From an uncultured Bacilli bacterium (GTDB lineage: Bacteria; Bacillota_I; Bacilli_A; RF39; UBA660), in assembly GCA_947629075.1 (NCBI GenBank), contig CANRCI010000005.1, positions 1-31,778 on the forward strand: 31,778 nucleotides of DNA, written 5' to 3'. The position numbers and the translations under genes were made by a program. Within the stretch, counting starts at the first letter, position 1; every line of letters starts with the position of its first letter. The notes beneath the pieces are model-generated. The model saw only the letters and a list, made by a program, of their open reading frames with translations. It did no database searches and was not told the origin of the DNA. This document shows positions 31,516-31,778 of this stretch, one piece after another.

Positions 31516-31778
31516 ATGAAATTAAATAAAAAAGGATTTACGTTAATCGAATTGTTAACAATAATAATATTGTTGGGGATAGTAATAACAATCGCAGTAC
31601 CGAGTATATCAGGAAGGATCGCAAAGACTAGGAATAAGACGTACTCATTACACGAACAAGCGATGAAAGAAGCAACCGAGAACATGATGAATAGATGCTT
31701 AGAGAAGAATGGTGAAATGTGTAATATGCCAAAGAATGGCGAGAGAATGAAAGTTTATCTAAGTGAGTTAGTCGATAA
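31516..31778 (+). CDS. Prepilin-like surface protein, 5' part
   Basis: The reading frame starts at ATG 31516, with GGAG 8 nt upstream, and stays open to the window edge (87 full codons). The N-terminus MKLNKKGFTLIELLTIIILL is a canonical type IV prepilin signal with Gly at -1 and Glu at +5. A stalk follows with a C-x6-C-type pair and VYLSELVD at the end. The first about 90 residues align with the giant adhesin at 11458: both have a hydrophobic helix ending in VPS or VPA, a TxxxM segment and a closing L-x-x-L-V-(E/D)-(D/K) motif. The full length and C-terminal modules are outside the window. It may be the pilus subunit itself or another modular adhesin. Confidence 0.85.
   Translation, partial: MKLNKKGFTLIELLTIIILLGIVITIAVPSISGRIAKTRNKTYSLHEQAMKEATENMMNRCLEKNGEMCNMPKNGERMKVYLSELVD

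Noticed and set aside
1..31778. Reassignment of TGA to Trp, as in mycoplasmas
   Set aside because: Trp is written TGG throughout, and TGA ends genes at 10110 and 19676 in positions that fit the neighbours.

Overview
The window is AT-rich, gene-dense DNA from a Gram-positive-type, apparently anaerobic member of the Bacillota. It resembles the uncultured gut Bacilli of the RF39/Erysipelotrichia kind, although no marker here fixes the taxon. The anaerobic signs are an anaerobic ribonucleotide reductase activase (cut by the left edge), ferrous iron uptake by FeoA/FeoB, and rubrerythrin. The Gram-positive signs are a class B sortase, a GH25 lysozyme, a D-Ala-D-Ala carboxypeptidase and a tRNA-Asn T-box. 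TGG encodes Trp and TGA is used as a stop, so the standard bacterial code applies. No rRNA, tRNA, CRISPR array or transposase was seen, and no gene-free stretch exceeds about 210 bases.

Layout. 1-676: end of nrdG and a small acidic ORF. 719-5144: surface and membrane block. A predicted sortase substrate (minus strand) lies back to back with a sortase that carries a large cytoplasmic N-terminal domain. A membrane zinc-ribbon protein and a cysteine-free transglutaminase-like protein follow. 5189-7495: feoAB with a 19-bp palindrome at its promoter. 7546-11364: a membrane protein, a rhodanese, RmuC, a two-TM small protein, a DUF3603-like protein and rubrerythrin. 11458-15289: a two-gene unit encoding a giant pilin-like adhesin and a membrane-anchored companion. 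The adhesin has a type IV prepilin N-terminus, Ig-like modules, two InlB-type repeats and three thrombospondin type 1 repeats. 15357-18570: tex and trpS, convergent on one shared terminator. 18684-21090: two related HExxH metallopeptidase-like proteins and an orphan. 21109-25404: an asparagine T-box leading tldD, tldE/pmbA and asnS. 25611-31428: a TasA-like modular surface protein, a lipoprotein, a GH25 lysozyme with an SH3 domain, a DacF-like peptidase and RluB. 31516-end: a second prepilin-like gene, cut by the right edge.

Architecture. Most genes look like short, self-contained transcription units. A -10 element (often extended TGnTATAAT) ends about 13-20 nt before the start codon, and a small intrinsic terminator begins at, or folds around, the stop codon. 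In at least seven cases the stop codon lies in the terminator loop, so the 5' arm of the hairpin is coding sequence.

Most interesting points: the pilin/TSP1 adhesin and its sister pilin gene; the Asn T-box that places the TldD/TldE protease under tRNA-Asn charging control together with asnS; the sortase with an unexplained cytoplasmic domain beside its likely substrate, with a palindrome between them; and the transglutaminase-like protein whose catalytic Cys is Ser. All functional calls come from reading motifs by eye; no database search was run.
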